Assembly: GCF_003265705.1 (NCBI RefSeq)
Contig: NW_020312968.1
Span: forward strand, 2,828,573 to 2,892,572
Reading direction: 5' to 3'
DNA length: 64,000 bases
Origin: Callorhinus ursinus
Taxonomy: Eukaryota > Chordata > Mammalia > Carnivora > Otariidae
The notes below the pieces were generated by a model, which was not told where the DNA came from, searched no databases, and saw only the letters and a program-made list of their open reading frames with translations. This document shows positions 11,096 through 22,400 of this stretch, piece after piece; positions within the stretch are counted from its first letter, which is position 1; each line of letters starts with the position of its first letter. The translations under genes and the position numbers were made by a program.

Positions 11096-11396
11096 GTAAT
11101 ATAGTAGCTGCTACGCTAAAGCTTCTAATACTACAGGCATCTTCGCCTAATGTATAGTGAGTGTTCTATTAACATAAGATTTTCTTAATACTCTTAGATT
11201 TATATATAGTATTTCCCTATAGGGATGTAGAGTAATTTATTTAACTAATGCCCTACTCATCCACAGTTTTTCCCACCCAACTTTTCATGGTCATCAACAG
11301 TTCTGCAGGGAATATCCTTGTACATATAGCTTTTCATACTTGAATAAGTGTCTCCCCAATAACAGGAATTGTTGAGTCAACAAGTATGAATATTTT

Positions 11397-11595
11397 TTTT
11401 AAGATTTTATTTATTTATTTGACAGAGAGACACAGCGAGAGAGGGAACACAAGCAGGGGGTGTGGGAGAGGGGGAAGCAGGCTTCCCGCGGAGCAAGGAC
11501 CCCGATGCAGAGGCGGGGCTCGATCCCAGGACCCCAGGATCATGACCTGAGCCGAACGAAGGCAGACGCTTAATGACTGAGCCACCCAGGTGCCC
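11397..11595 (-). mobile_element. Can-SINE, young, perfect 19-bp target duplication
   Basis: Antisense full-length copy of the 'aacacaagcaggggg' body type. caacaagtatgaatatttt is identical at 11378-11396 and 11596-11614. It sits inside the older L1 remnant. Confidence 0.98.
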
Positions 11596-12038
11596 CAACA
11601 AGTATGAATATTTTAATAAGGTTTTCCCCGTTAGCCTCACACTAACGGGGGGGATTGTGCTAATAAAACAATAAATCAATAGTGTATAAGAGACTGTTTT
11701 CCCACCTACTTGCCCAAACTGGATGTTACTATTCTTTTAAAATTTTTGCTAACGGGTGAGGCAAAATGATGCATCATTATTATATTATTTTGCATTTATT
11801 TAATTATTAGAGAAAGGAAGCACATAAAAATAATGTATTCGTGCTGCAGTTTTTTATTTAGCTTTGTATTTTCCCACACACTCCTGGTTGATTTTTTGTC
11901 TTGTTTTCCCTCTCCTACCTTATTACTTTCATTCCTTTTTCTTCCATTTGCCTTCTGATTTTCTCTCCTTGATTTGCCGATTGCATGATATTTTATGTCA
12001 ATGACATTTTCCATCTTCCCTTAATTTCTGGTGGTTTC

Positions 12039-12148
12039 CTTTTTTTCTTTTTTTTTAAGTGCAGGGCTTGAACACAAGACCCTGAGATCAAGACCTGAGC
12101 TAAGTTCAAGAGTCAGACGCTTAACCAACTGAGCCACCAAGATGCCCC
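12039..12148 (-). mobile_element. Short Can-SINE (head only), old
   Basis: Antisense: T-rich tail, 'gaccctgagatcaagacctg', 'cgcttaaccaactgagccac'. Lacks the CT-rich body. Target duplication aatttctggtggtttc / aatttttggtggtttc (12023 and 12149), one difference. Confidence 0.85.
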
Positions 12149-12180
12149 AATTTTTGGTGGTTTCTAGGTCCATTTACTTA

Positions 12181-12294
12181 TTTGTTTGTTTATTATTTAT
12201 TTTTTAAGTAGGCTCTATGCCTGACATGGGGCTTCAAACCATGACCCTGAGATCAAGAGTTGCATGCTCTACTGACTGAGCCAGCCAGCTCCCA
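12181..12294 (-). mobile_element. Short Can-SINE (head only), old
   Basis: Antisense head: 'taggctctatgcctgacatg', 'gaccctgagatcaagagttg', 'ctactgactgagccagccag'. The neighbour at 12039 is of the same short type, giving a tandem pair in one orientation. Confidence 0.8.
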
Positions 12295-12957
12295 AGTCCC
12301 TTTAATTAATATTCTCTTTATTTTATTTGCATTCTCTAAACAGAAGACTCTAGATGATTTCATCCTGTACTAGTCAAGTCGGTGTTCTCTCTTTCCCTGA
12401 CGTCTCACATTTCTGGAAGAGGAGAGGATGGCCAGTATTGAAGTTTCATCACTCGAAGTGGAAAAGAGCTGGCTTGCTTTATATTTGCTTCCTTCCCAAA
12501 TCCAGTTGTCTTCTATAGCATCTAATTGTTTCTTTGGCTTTCCAGGTTCTACCCAACGGTTGATAGAAAATGTCACAGCTTCTGTGAGTGCCAGTCACAG
12601 CCAATTATACCCTAAATGATCTGCGTTGGCATGAACAGGCTTGGCAGAACATGTTTGGCTCTGGTGAGATGAAAATTTGCTTCAGTCAACTGGGCTTGCA
12701 TGGGATTTGCCTTCAGATGAAATCACACTGTCGTATGGTCTGAAGCAGGGGTGGCAAACAAAGTATTAAACGACTAGGTTAGCATGAGTATCTAAATGGT
12801 AGTTTCGGCTCTATTACTATCAGAGCATATTATAATAACCTGATGGTCCCTAAAAGAGTTCCATCCTTTTTATTCCAAATTCACTACATTCTAATTTACC
12901 GAAGTTGGTATTTTATCTTTGTCTCTCACAAAAATAATGTATGGAACTCTTCCCAAA
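12295..12957. other. No gene or repeat recognised
   Basis: Opposed short open frames at 12370-12619 read through the same bases and show no family features. Confidence 0.45.
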
Positions 12958-12960
12958 CAG

Positions 12961-14200
12961 CAGCCTCATGCAGAAGACTGAAACTGGACCACTTTCTTAC
13001 ACCATACGCAGAAATAAACTCAAAATGGACGAAAGACTTATGCGAGACAGGAATCCATCAAAGTCCTAGAGGAGAACACAGATAACAACCTCCTTGACCT
13101 TGGCCGAGGCAACTTCTTGCTAGACAGGTCTCCAAAGGCAAGAGACAAAAAATAAAAAATGAACTACTGGGACTTCATCAAGATAAAAAGTTTTTGCACA
13201 GCAAAGGAAACAGTCCACAAAACCAAAAGACAACCGACAGAATGGGAGAAGATATTTGCAAATGTCTTATCAAATAAAAGGACTAGTATTCAGAATCTTA
13301 CAGCACTTCTCAAACTCAACACCCAAAACACAAAATATCCAGGCAAGAAATGGACAGAAGACATGAACAGACATTTCTCCAAAGAAGACATACAAATGGC
13401 CAACAGACACATGAAAAAATGCTCAACATCACTAATCATCAGGGAAATCCAAATCAAAACACAATGAGATACCACCTCACACCAGTCAGAATGGCTAAAA
13501 TTAACAACTCAGGAAACAACAGATGTTGATGAGGGTGTGCAGAAATTGGTGGGAATGCAAACTGGTGCAGCCACTCTGGAAAACAGTATGGAGTTTACTC
13601 AAAAAGTTAAAAATAGAACTACCCTACTATCCAGCAATTGCATTACTGGGTATTTACCCAAAGGGTACAAAAATAATGATTCAAAGGGGCACCTGCATCC
13701 CAATGTTTATAGCAGCAATGTCCACAATTGCCAAAATATGGAATGAGCCCAGATGTCCTTTGATGGATGAATGGATAAAGAAGATGTGGTATTTATATGC
13801 AATGGAATATTACTCAGCCATCAAAAAATGAAATCTTGCCATTTGAAATGATGTGGATGGAACTGGAGGGTGTTATGCTGAGCGAAATAAGTCATACCAT
13901 ATAATTTCACTCATACGTGGAATTTAAAAAACAAAACAGATAAACATAGGGGAAGGGAAGGAAAAATAAAATAAGAAAAGAACAGAGAGGGAGACAAACC
14001 ATAAGAGACTCTTAACTATAGGGAACAAACTGAGGATTGCTAAAGGGGATGTGGGTGGGGGGGATGATGGGCATTAAGGAGGGCACTTGATGTAATGACA
14101 CTGGGTGTTATATGCAACTGATGAATCACTAAATTCTACCCTGAACCTAATAATACACTGTATGTTAATTAATTTGAATTTAAATAAAAAAAGAAATATC
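12961..14200 (+). mobile_element. L1 3' end, 5'-truncated, short 3'UTR form
   Basis: Begins at the L1 ORF2 stretch 'cagcctcatgcagaagactg' and ends in 'aatttgaatttaaataaaaa' plus an A-rich tail. ORF2 is broken: a missing stretch near 13041, stop codons and shifts, and a deletion around 13540 that removes most of the cysteine-histidine motif (reading passes from 'gaggg tgtgcagaaa' straight to 'ttggtgggaatgc'). The 3'UTR has a single G-rich block (14040-14075). Possible imperfect target duplication ttcccaaaca / tccccaaaca at 12950 and 14199. Confidence 0.95.
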
Positions 14201-14334
14201 CCCAAACAAGCACATAGCATATTGATTTAAATTTTATGTTAAATCAAAATGATTTGGTATTTATTGTGTGAGTAATTTGTACCTTTAAGGTATGTTTTCA
14301 CATTTTTCAAGTTGCATTAAGATAGTTCACACCT

Positions 14335-14531
14335 GGAACGCCTGGGTGGCTCAGTCAGTTAAGCGCCTGCCTTCAGCTCAGGTCATGATCTTGGGGTCTG
14401 GGATCAAGCCCAGCATGGGGCTCCCTGCTCAGCGGGGAGTCTGCTTCTCCCTCTCCCTCTGCCCCTACACCCCCACTCCTGTTCTCTTTCTCTCTCTGTT
14501 TCTCAAGCGAATAAAAAAGTCTTAAAAAAGT
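14335..14531 (+). mobile_element. Can-SINE, full length
   Basis: Head 'aacgcctgggtggctcagtc', body 'ctccctctgcccctacaccc', tail 'gcgaataaaaaagtcttaaa'. Target duplication tagttcacacct at 14323-14334 and 14532-14543. Confidence 0.96.
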
Positions 14532-14544
14532 TAGTTCACACCTT

Positions 14545-15119
14545 AGGAATTGTAATGATTTCAAGAACCTAAATCATTACAGTAATAACTAACTGAAAAA
14601 ATATTTTTAGTGGCTTGTATCATGTAAGTTCAAATATGTGAGGTTTGCCAAAAACATTATTACCATTACATTTAAACTTAAAGTGATAATGCCATAGTTA
14701 AAATCAAAACTATATACATGAACATAGTATACAGCCATTGAAATATGAATAGAAAAATTATGTAGAGACAAGGAAATATTTATAAACATGTAAAGTGAAT
14801 AAAGTACAATATTAAAATATGATTGCAGGATTACATATAGAATCCAATGAAAATTGCTCCTTTTTATTTGGGGGATTAAGTTTTGTTCATCTTGCTATTT
14901 CATTGCCTTTGCAATTAAAAACTTCTGTGTAATAAATCTAAACAGTGGCTAAAGTCCAATGTTTATTCAATAATTCAACAGTTATATCTATCTTTCATTA
15001 AACAAAAATCAGGTAACAGTCACTTGGCTAATGTCTATATTATGCAACTAATCTCCAGAATGTATATATTCCCCGTACTCTTTTTTTTTTCTTATTTGTT
15101 TATTTATATTTATATTTAT
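14545..15119. other. No gene or repeat recognised
   Basis: AT-rich sequence with only short, unsupported open frames. Confidence 0.45.
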
Positions 15120-15287
15120 ATATATTTAAAAGATTTTATTTACTTATTTGAGAGAGAGAGCACAACCAGGGAGGGGAGAGGCAGAGGGAGAAGCAGACTC
15201 CTCGATGCGGGACTCAATCCCAGGACCCCAAGATCATGACCTGAGCCTAAGGCAGATGCTTAATCGACTGAGCCACCCAGGCGCCCC
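15120..15287 (-). mobile_element. Can-SINE
   Basis: Antisense copy with an extended AT/TTTA-rich tail side (from about 15080) and a head ending 'gagccacccaggcgcccc'. Directly followed by (GATT)n and then a second SINE in the same orientation. Confidence 0.92.
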
Positions 15288-15325
15288 TATTGATTGATTG
15301 ATTGATGTGTTTGTTTGTTTGTTTT
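15288..15325. repeat. (ATTG)n then (GTTT)n microsatellite
   Basis: Four-base repeats that make up the tail side of the next antisense SINE. Confidence 0.75.
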
Positions 15326-15441
15326 TAAAGTAGGCTCCACACCCAGCGTGGAGCCCAATGAGGGGTTTGAAACAAGTCTGAGATCAAGACCTGAGCTGAG
15401 ATGGAGTCGGATGCTTAACTCACTGAGCCACCTGGGCGCCC
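15326..15441 (-). mobile_element. Short Can-SINE (head only)
   Basis: Antisense: 'gtaggctccacacccagcgt', 'gagatcaagacctgagctga', and 'gagccacctgggcgccc'. No CT-rich body, so an older subfamily. Confidence 0.85.
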
Positions 15442-16433
15442 TCCCTGAATAGGTTTGGATAGAAGGAGGGTAATATTTAAAATATTAAAAAGTCAATCAG
15501 TCAGAACAGACATCAACAAGCAGAAGAGATACTGCCACACTTGAACGGGGTGGGGCTGAACCCCCGTTCTGGATGGAAGTGAAAGTGTGCTTTTAGAAGT
15601 GGGCTGGAGGGACTGCTGCTTTTTTGGACATCACCATAATTTGATGAGTAACACATTTGGTTTAGAAAAGAAGGCATAGGTTATAGTTCCAGGTTTGCCA
15701 AATAATCCCTCTGAGTCTTATTTTCTCTATCTATAAAAATATTCAAAGAATGAGATAATAATTCGGGAAACCCACTGTAAATTTTAGAGCAGAGCAGAAT
15801 CCATGATTATCTTCACAGTCATTAATGACATATTAACATATTTTATTTCTTTATTGTAGACACAATTGGAACTTTTGTTTTTCTCACTTGTATCACTTAA
15901 CAAGTCCAGGAACTGAACTCTGACTAAATGATGCAGATTTCAGATGCTACACACTGGCTTAATAAAAAACCTGTCCCTGTGAGCTATAAATGATGATTCA
16001 AACTGCCAACTGTTTAGGAAATTGTCTTCTTCTCGTTATAATGGCCATCTTTGGTGAAATGAGAAGTAGGTGTCATATAAGGTCACAAGGCTCAAAGCAA
16101 AGACACACAGTTCCTATGTTAAACTTTTCCAGGGCTGACTGTAATTTGCTGGACATTTACAAATAGTGCTGATAGTTTATTAATCCTATGGAGTTTCGCT
16201 ATTTTTTTTTCTCCATCTCTATTTCACTTTTCTTTCCTCAGTATTCTTTGCTCCATTGGGTCACAGTGGAGTTTTCGATTGGTCTCCTAGGCCATTTGAC
16301 CTCACCTAGGATATTTTGTTGGCACGTCAACTATATTCTTTGAGGTTTTGGATACCAGTAAAGCCGTTTTATACTACTACAACCTCTAAAACTTTTAAGT
16401 TTTTGATTTACTTTGCACGTGCTTAAAAATTAC
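15442..16433. other. No gene recognised; possible worn MIR
   Basis: 15690-15765 vaguely follows MIR ('ctctgagtcttattttctct'). The rest is unassigned AT-rich sequence. Confidence 0.35.
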
Positions 16434-16447
16434 CAGCAATTTATATT

Positions 16448-16605
16448 TTTATTTTTTTTTATTTATTTGAGACAGAGACAATGAGAGATAGAGAGCACGA
16501 GAGGGAGAAGCAGACTCCCTGCCGAGCTGGGAGCCCGATGCGGGACTCCAGGATCATGACCTGAGCTGAAGGCAGTCGCTTAACCAAGTGAGCCACCCAG
16601 GCGCC
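16448..16605 (-). mobile_element. Can-SINE, internally shortened
   Basis: Antisense copy. The usual 'cgatcccgggact' part between head and body is missing ('gatgcgggactccaggatca'). Target duplication cagcaatttatatt at 16434-16447 and 16606-16619. Confidence 0.95.
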
Positions 16606-17025
16606 CAGCAATTTATATTATTTAAGCAAATGAGCAGAAGCTCAGGCAAAGTCTTCATAAAGATTGCACTCTATTAAGCTTTGCATGTTATAAAAATTCC
16701 GAGCTTCATTATAGAAAGCTTACTTATGCAAATGCTGAAAAACTCATGCAATTCTTACTATACTGTATGGACCACCCATCAGTATCAACATTTAAAAAGT
16801 ACAGTTTGAGAGTCATCTCTGGCTGGAGTGATAAAATTATAGTAATAGTGCTGGGGACGGAATAGTAGTTGTAGTAAAGGCAATTCTGAATACCCTATAG
16901 AGACTGAGGACCCACACAGTGTTTATTTATTCCAAATGCTTAATTAAAATCTTGCCATAAGAATTTTATCACCAAAAACCAATATTGTACCTAAAAACCC
17001 GCAGCTTAAGAATTATGTATGTCAG

Positions 17026-17142
17026 GGGTGCCTGGCTGGCTCAGTTGGAGGAGGGTGTAACTCTTGATCTTGGGGTTATGAGTTCGAACCCCATGCTGGG
17101 TGTAGAGATGACTTAAATAAAAATTTTTAAAAACTTTAAAAG
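17026..17142 (+). mobile_element. Short Can-SINE (head only)
   Basis: tRNA-like head 'ggggtgcctggctggctcag' with a well-kept B-box-like 'gagttcgaaccccatgctgg', then 'gtgtagagatgacttaaata' tail. Target duplication aagaattatgtatgtcag / aagaattatttatgtcag (17008 and 17143). Confidence 0.9.
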
Positions 17143-17352
17143 AAGAATTATTTATGTCAGTTACAGGCCTCATTAATTACTTAGGGCAAATACATGTTTT
17201 ATATCCTCAAGGGGCTCTTATAAGAATTATTTCATCTTTCCGGCATTGAAGCAATAGGACATCACAGATAGACTCTCATGTCACCATCTTGCTACAAATA
17301 CATGTACAGTTCATATTTGCTTGTGTTCTTTAAAAAGTACGGACTCGTTTTA

Positions 17353-17562
17353 TTTATTTTTATTTTATTATTTTTTAAAGATTTTATTTATTTGACAGGG
17401 AGAGACACAGAGAGGGAGGGAACACAAGCAGGGGGAGTGGAAGAGGGAGAAGCAGGCTTCCCGCTGAGCAGGGAGCCCAATGCGGGGCTTGATTCCAGGA
17501 CCCCGGGATCATGACCTGAGTGGAAGGCAGACGCTTAACGACTGCGCCACCCCGGCACCCCA
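17353..17562 (-). mobile_element. Can-SINE, full length
   Basis: Antisense copy of the 'aacacaagcagggggagtgg' body type. Target duplication aaaagtacggactcgtttta / aaaagtactgactcatttta (17332 and 17563), two differences. Confidence 0.96.
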
Positions 17563-17583
17563 TAAAAGTACTGACTCATTTTA

Positions 17584-18202
17584 TACACAGTGACATACAC
17601 CATACTAACAGAATTATAATCATATGGTATAATCGTAAATGATTCCTCTTTTCAAGGAAATGATTGAAATGCCTGAATGGACAAAGCTGGGTGATTTCCC
17701 ACTCTCCCCACTTTCCTTCTCAGGGCTTTATCCCTGGTAGAGAGCATATCAGCACGGCTTCCATCAGAAATAATTATGTACACACAAACATACACACATA
17801 CAACACGACATTCTATTCGCATCTTTCCCTCTGTTCTTACAAATGTTTTTATCCTCTTAGTTTGAAGTAATTGGTATTTGCTTATAACAACCTATCTCTG
17901 CTCTCCGCCATCTTTCGTGGTTCCCAAATCAGGAACTACTTTACTTCCCATTATTTTCCGAGACACACTGTTAATTGTAGTTCAACCAATTTCCTATATG
18001 TTCAAAACAAACAGACAAAAAGCAAAACAAACAAACAAAAAAACAATTGTTCCATCATCTTCATTTTTGCTCTGCATGTTAATCAGCTGCAAGTTACATG
18101 GTGTTGGGCAAGCCAGCCTCTCTGGGCACCAGCTTCTCTTCTGCAAAACAATTGTTACAAGACCTCATCTGATTGTGAATTGTTATGTTTTCCCCCATAG
18201 AA
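17584..18202. other. No gene recognised; (CAAA)n run and possible MIR
   Basis: An A-rich (CAAA)n-like run at 18005-18045 is followed by a MIR-like stretch ('catggtgttgggcaagccag', 'tctcttctgcaaaac'). Overlapping open frames of 109 and 142 codons in two frames show no domain. Confidence 0.4.
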
Positions 18203-18235
18203 CCCCTCACCCCTCACCCCTCACCCCTCACCCCT
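18203..18235. repeat. (CACCCCT)n heptamer tandem repeat
   Basis: Five C4 runs spaced three bases apart. The minus strand therefore carries five G4 runs with three-base loops plus a nearby GGG, a strong G-quadruplex pattern. Confidence 0.9.
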
Positions 18236-18349
18236 GGGAGCCCATCCCAGAGCACTGTATAAAAATGGAGTTACTTCACTGTCAGATTTTCATGGCCTCC
18301 ATTTGAATGTTTTGTCTTAAACCGATTTGCATTCCATTTCCCAAAACTT

Positions 18350-18562
18350 TTTTTAAACTTTATTTATTTATTTATTTTAAGATTTTATTTATTTGACAGA
18401 GAGAGACGCAGCGAGAGAGGGAACACAAGCAGGGGGAGTGGGAGAGGGAGAAGCAGGCTTCCCGCTCAGCACGGAGCCCGATGCGGGGCTTGAGCCCAGG
18501 ACCCTGGGATCATGACCTCAGCTGAAGGCAGATGCTTAACGACTGAGCCACCCAGCCGCCCC
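18350..18562 (-). mobile_element. Can-SINE, full length
   Basis: Antisense copy, 'aacacaagcagggggagtgg' body type with a (TTTA)n tail side. Imperfect target duplication ccatttcccaaaac / ccattttccaaact flanks it. Confidence 0.95.
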
Positions 18563-18579
18563 ACCATTTTCCAAACTCT

Positions 18580-19551
18580 TATGTTAATCATTTTGCCTCA
18601 GAAGGCAAAACCATTGGGTCTGTTTTACTTAGGATTTTGCCTCATCTCTCAGACCAGAAATGTTTGCTCCTCTGGGCACAACTCTGATTTCCCTCCAAGT
18701 GATCCCTCACTCCCCTATTCTTTTGCTATGGTCCCTATCTGTGAATTAGAACCCAGTCTTGGCCACTGGACCTCGCATCTTTGGCAAAAGCTCTTGTGGC
18801 CAATGTCCTTATCGGGTTCACCTTGTGAGCAGTGGGAACTTGGCATTATGATTCTATATTTCTCTTGCGTACAAGCTTTTCTGTTTTTTATACAAATGCT
18901 GTCCATCACTGAAGGCTTAGTGCAAGTCCTAAAATTCTTTCTCTTTACTATATCCGCCCTTATTGATCTTTCTCATTTTGGACTCTTAGAATACCCACCT
19001 GCATCGCATCTGGCTCTAGATTATAGAATGAATTTTTTTTAATTCACCTTAGAGGTTGTTTAGTCAATTATACCACGTAAGATTCCACTATCCCATATTC
19101 TTCACCAAGCCTTAGTTGGGGTAATTCTGGTACTTGGTACTGTTTGTAGGGATAACCTAAACATCTCAGATAGCATTTTCTTCTCTAGACATACTGGCTC
19201 TAAGATATTACCAATGAATGTGTATCAATTCATTTTAAGAAAATGTGAAATGAATTCCCAGGAGAGGTAAACATCCTGCTGTTCAGAACACTCTAGCATA
19301 TCAGCTTTAGGTAAAAAACGTGGCACAGAAGCATTCAGAATAAGGGGTAGGTAGCATGTTTAATGAATGGATGGTGGAGATCTTTGGCCTGAGGTCTCCC
19401 AGGGGAGGACAGTAGAGGGGAAAATGCCTGGTAGCTTATTCTTCAGAGGGAGTAATTTCTACATGGATAGATCTCTTTTGTCCTGCTAAATACTTGATGG
19501 ATGTTGATGATGATGCATAAATGGGTTAAAGATGGCTTCTGTATATTGGCC
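18580..19551. other. No gene or repeat recognised
   Basis: A 176-codon open frame (18512-19042) begins inside the SINE and has no recognisable protein features, so I do not call it. Confidence 0.4.
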
Positions 19552-19570
19552 CCTATGTTGCTTACTTCTT

Positions 19571-19759
19571 TTTTTTTTTTTAAGATTTTATTTATTTATT
19601 TGAGAGAGAGAGAGAGCATGAGCAGGGGGAGGATCAGAGGCAGAGGGAGAGTGGAAGCAGACTCCCAGCTGAGCTCCACGTGGGGCTCAATCCCAGGACT
19701 CTGAGATCATGACCTGAGCCAAAGTCAGACACTTAATCGACTGAGCCACCCAGGCACCC
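19571..19759 (-). mobile_element. Can-SINE, full length
   Basis: Antisense copy with head ending 'gagccacccaggcacccc'. Target duplication ctatgttgcttacttcttt / ctatattgtttacttcttt (19552 and 19760), two differences. Confidence 0.96.
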
Positions 19760-19979
19760 CTATATTGTTTACTTCTTTGTGACAGGCTAGAACTATGTGC
19801 TCAAAGCCCAGTGATGCCAATCTTAGTTTTTTTACACATCTAATTGCTTTAGATATAGCCCAAATAAGCCAATTATAAGCCATTTAGAGCCTGTTGCTTT
19901 GCACGCTCCACAAAACTGCACCCAGCATCTGCCAGCCATCGCATAAGACAAACCCCGTAGCTGTAAAAGACCCCAGACC

Positions 19980-20165
19980 TTGGGGTGCCTGGGTGGCTCA
20001 GTCGTTAAGCGTCCCTTCGGCTCAGCTCATGGTCCCAGGCTGGGATCGAGTCCTGCATCGGGCTCCCTGCTCCGCGGGGAGTCTGCTTCTCCCTCTCCTA
20101 CTCCCCCTCCCCCTACTGCTCTCTCTCTCTCTCTCTCAAATGAATAAATAAAATCTTAAAAAAAA
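19980..20165 (+). mobile_element. Can-SINE, young, 15-bp target duplication
   Basis: Head 'ggggtgcctgggtggctcag', tail 'gaataaataaaatcttaaaa'. aaaagaccccagacc is identical at 19965-19979 and 20166-20180. Confidence 0.97.
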
Positions 20166-20180
20166 AAAAGACCCCAGACC

Positions 20181-20616
20181 ACTGCTGCCCTTTGGAGCTC
20201 TCTGACCCAGAGACCCCCCCACCTTGCGGCTGGGTGACATTGCCTTGACATGGGAGTCCCCTCTCTGATTCCCCTGTCCCCTGAGAATTCTCTAGCCCTC
20301 TTCTCCTTCTGGGTGGTAGAGCTACGTTTCTGGAAGGTCCATTCTATGAGAGACTTCTCTTATGCAAACCCGTTCAGTGCTGCCCAATAAAGCTTGATGT
20401 GTAATAATACCATCTCATGGCCCTGGCTCTTCCTTGATCAGCCCTGAAATCCTCAAATTCATCACAGTACACATGGTAAAAGTTAAAGCAGGACAAACAT
20501 TGTCTCCTTCCCACCTCAGACCTCTAGTCACCCTCTCCAAAGGTAAGTATTATCAATATTACTTGGATATACGTCCAGAGATATGCTATTTGCATATATG
20601 TGTGTATATGTTGTAT
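20181..20616. other. No gene or repeat recognised
   Basis: GC-richer at 20170-20400. 'cagccctgaaatcctcaaat' and neighbours show no family match. Confidence 0.4.
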
Positions 20617-20959
20617 TCCTCTCCTGGGGTTGCTGTAACAAACTACATAGACTGGGTGGCTTACACAACAGAAATTTCTTTTTTCATTGTTTTGGAGGCT
20701 AGAAGTCCAAGATCAAGGTGTCAGCAGATTTGGCTTCTCCTGTGGCTTCTCTCCTTGGCTCACAGATGAGCACCTGCTGACTGTGTCCTTACATGGTCTT
20801 TCCTCTGTGCCTGCCCGTCCCTTGTGTCTCTCTGTGTGATCTAATCTCCTCTTCCTATAAGACACCAGAAGGTTGGATTAGGGCCCACCTTAATGGCCTC
20901 ATTTTAATGTAATTACCCTTTTAAAAGTCCTATCTCCAAATACAGCCAAAATTCAACCC

Positions 20960-20962
<3 letters not shown>
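20617..20962 (-). mobile_element. Solo LTR of the MaLR (MST/MLT1) type
   Basis: Antisense of an ERVL-MaLR LTR: 'ggggttgctgtaacaaacta', 'actgggtggcttacacaaca', 'gaagtccaagatcaaggtgt', 'ctgtgtccttacatggtctt', 'aagtcctatctccaaataca'. Only the LTR is present; no retroviral coding sequence lies next to it. Confidence 0.8.

Positions 20963-21001
<39 letters not shown>
20963..21001. repeat. (CA)n microsatellite
   Basis: About 19 uninterrupted CA units at the edge of the LTR; long enough to be length-variable. Confidence 0.95.
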
Positions 21002-21002
<1 letters not shown>

Positions 21003-21024
21003 TTATCTTTAGAAAAATACAGAT

Positions 21025-21640
21025 TTTGCTTTTTGCATTTACAATATGTTGCTGGTCTTTTCATATCAACAAACAGGGCTACATCTACCTTATTCTTTTA
21101 ATGGCTGCATAGTAGTTCATCACTTGGATAGTGTATTTTATTTATCTGGAACCCAACTGTTGAGCAATTTGGCTGCTTCCACTTTTTATTTCTTTTACCA
21201 AAAATGCTACCACAACATCTTCAAAACTATGCTTTCTTTTACAAGTGGAGAGATAGCTGTAAGGGAAACTTTTAAGATGGAGACTGCTCAGTCAAGAGAT
21301 ATGTCAATTTTTATTTGGATACATATTATTAATTTCTTCACAAATAGGGAGTACCAGTTTGTACTCTCATCAACAGTAAAGGTGAAAGTCCCCCAAACCC
21401 TTGCCATAATTCAATATTATCAAGTGTTTTCACCTTTGTTAATTGAGCCATTGAAAATGGTATCTTGATATAATTTAATTTGGCTTTCATTGAGAGTGGG
21501 GGTTGAACGTATTTTCATGTTTGAGGCTGTATGTATTTCTTGTAAACTACCTGTTTAAATCCTTTATTCACTTTTCCCCCATTGAATTGCTGGCCTTTTC
21601 CTTAGTGATTTATTTGTTGGAGCTCTACATAAAAGAAAGA
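21025..21640 (-). mobile_element. Old L1 (L1M-class) remnant
   Basis: Antisense L1 3' type text: 'aatggctgcatagtagttca', 'gtttgtactctcatcaacag', 'aacccttgccataattcaat', 'tgttggagctctacataaaa'. Heavily diverged. Confidence 0.6.
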
Positions 21641-22139
21641 AATGAGTCTTTTGTCATATGTGGTTTTAGAGGAAACAAGGTTGCAACATGGCCTTGGAAC
21701 CCTTGGGTCTACTTGAGCACCTTCCTGGGCAAATGGTTTCTAGAACCAAAGGATCTTGGTCATGGTAATGTGGGCACAGACAGGAAGCATATGTCTATCC
21801 CCATACTTTATAATCTGCTGCTATGAATAGGATAACACTGAAAAGCTGAGAAAATTCAGATAATGAACACATTTTGTTGGCCTCATGTCAAGCATTTTCC
21901 AGAACTTTGATTTTTCTACTAATCATGTGATTTGATCAACCTAGTGCACAATTACAACTTAAATTAATTTAGCTCATAACACACTTGTTTCTTAAAAATT
22001 AAAATCTCAATTTTAATCAGTATACCTTCCTGGGAAGTAGAATATAATTCATGTTACTGGGATCAAAATTGATGGAATGTATCTCTAAATCTTATTGACC
22101 TGAATAGGACCACACTCCTTCTCAATGGGAACTGGCCAT
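21641..22139. other. No gene or repeat recognised
   Basis: Left end of a 6.4-kb interval without Can-SINEs. Confidence 0.4.
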
Positions 22140-22400
22140 TAGTTATGGGAACATTTTTCCTGCCTGGCATCTCCTCTTCTTTCACATCCTAGTTGAAATG
22201 CTCTTTCCTCAGAGAAAGCTTCCTTGATGCTTACTCATCCCCCTAACCTGATGTAGACCATTCCTATGAGACTCTCAAAGTACTTTTTTCTTTCCCTTAA
22301 GAGCATTGAACACAACTGGAAGTTATACATGTATTTGTTTAGCACATTGTCTGATGTATATTAGACATTCAATTAAAAGTTGAATATATAATACAAATTC
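22140..22400 (+). mobile_element. L2 3' part
   Basis: Sense L2 order: 'ttgaaatgctctttcctcag', 'agaaagcttccttgatgctt', 'gtatttgtttagcacattgt', 'cattcaattaaaagttgaat'. Confidence 0.65.

Larger units (their letters stand above)
10570..11790 (-). mobile_element. Old L1 (L1M-class), interrupted by MIR and Can-SINE
   Basis: Antisense L1 3' type sequence in pieces: 'gttctgcagggaatatcctt gtacatatag' style text at 11300-11330, 'gtctccccaataacaggaat' and 'gcaaaatgatgcatcattat' at 11760-11780. The MIR at 10845-11095 and Can-SINE at 11397-11595 split it. Family assignment from memory. Confidence 0.5.

Noticed and set aside
17871..18306. Overlapping open frames of 109 and 142 codons
   Set aside because: Two frames over the same bases, including the (CACCCCT)n repeat; no coding signal.
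18512..19042. 176-codon open frame
   Set aside because: Starts inside an antisense Can-SINE and has no protein family features.
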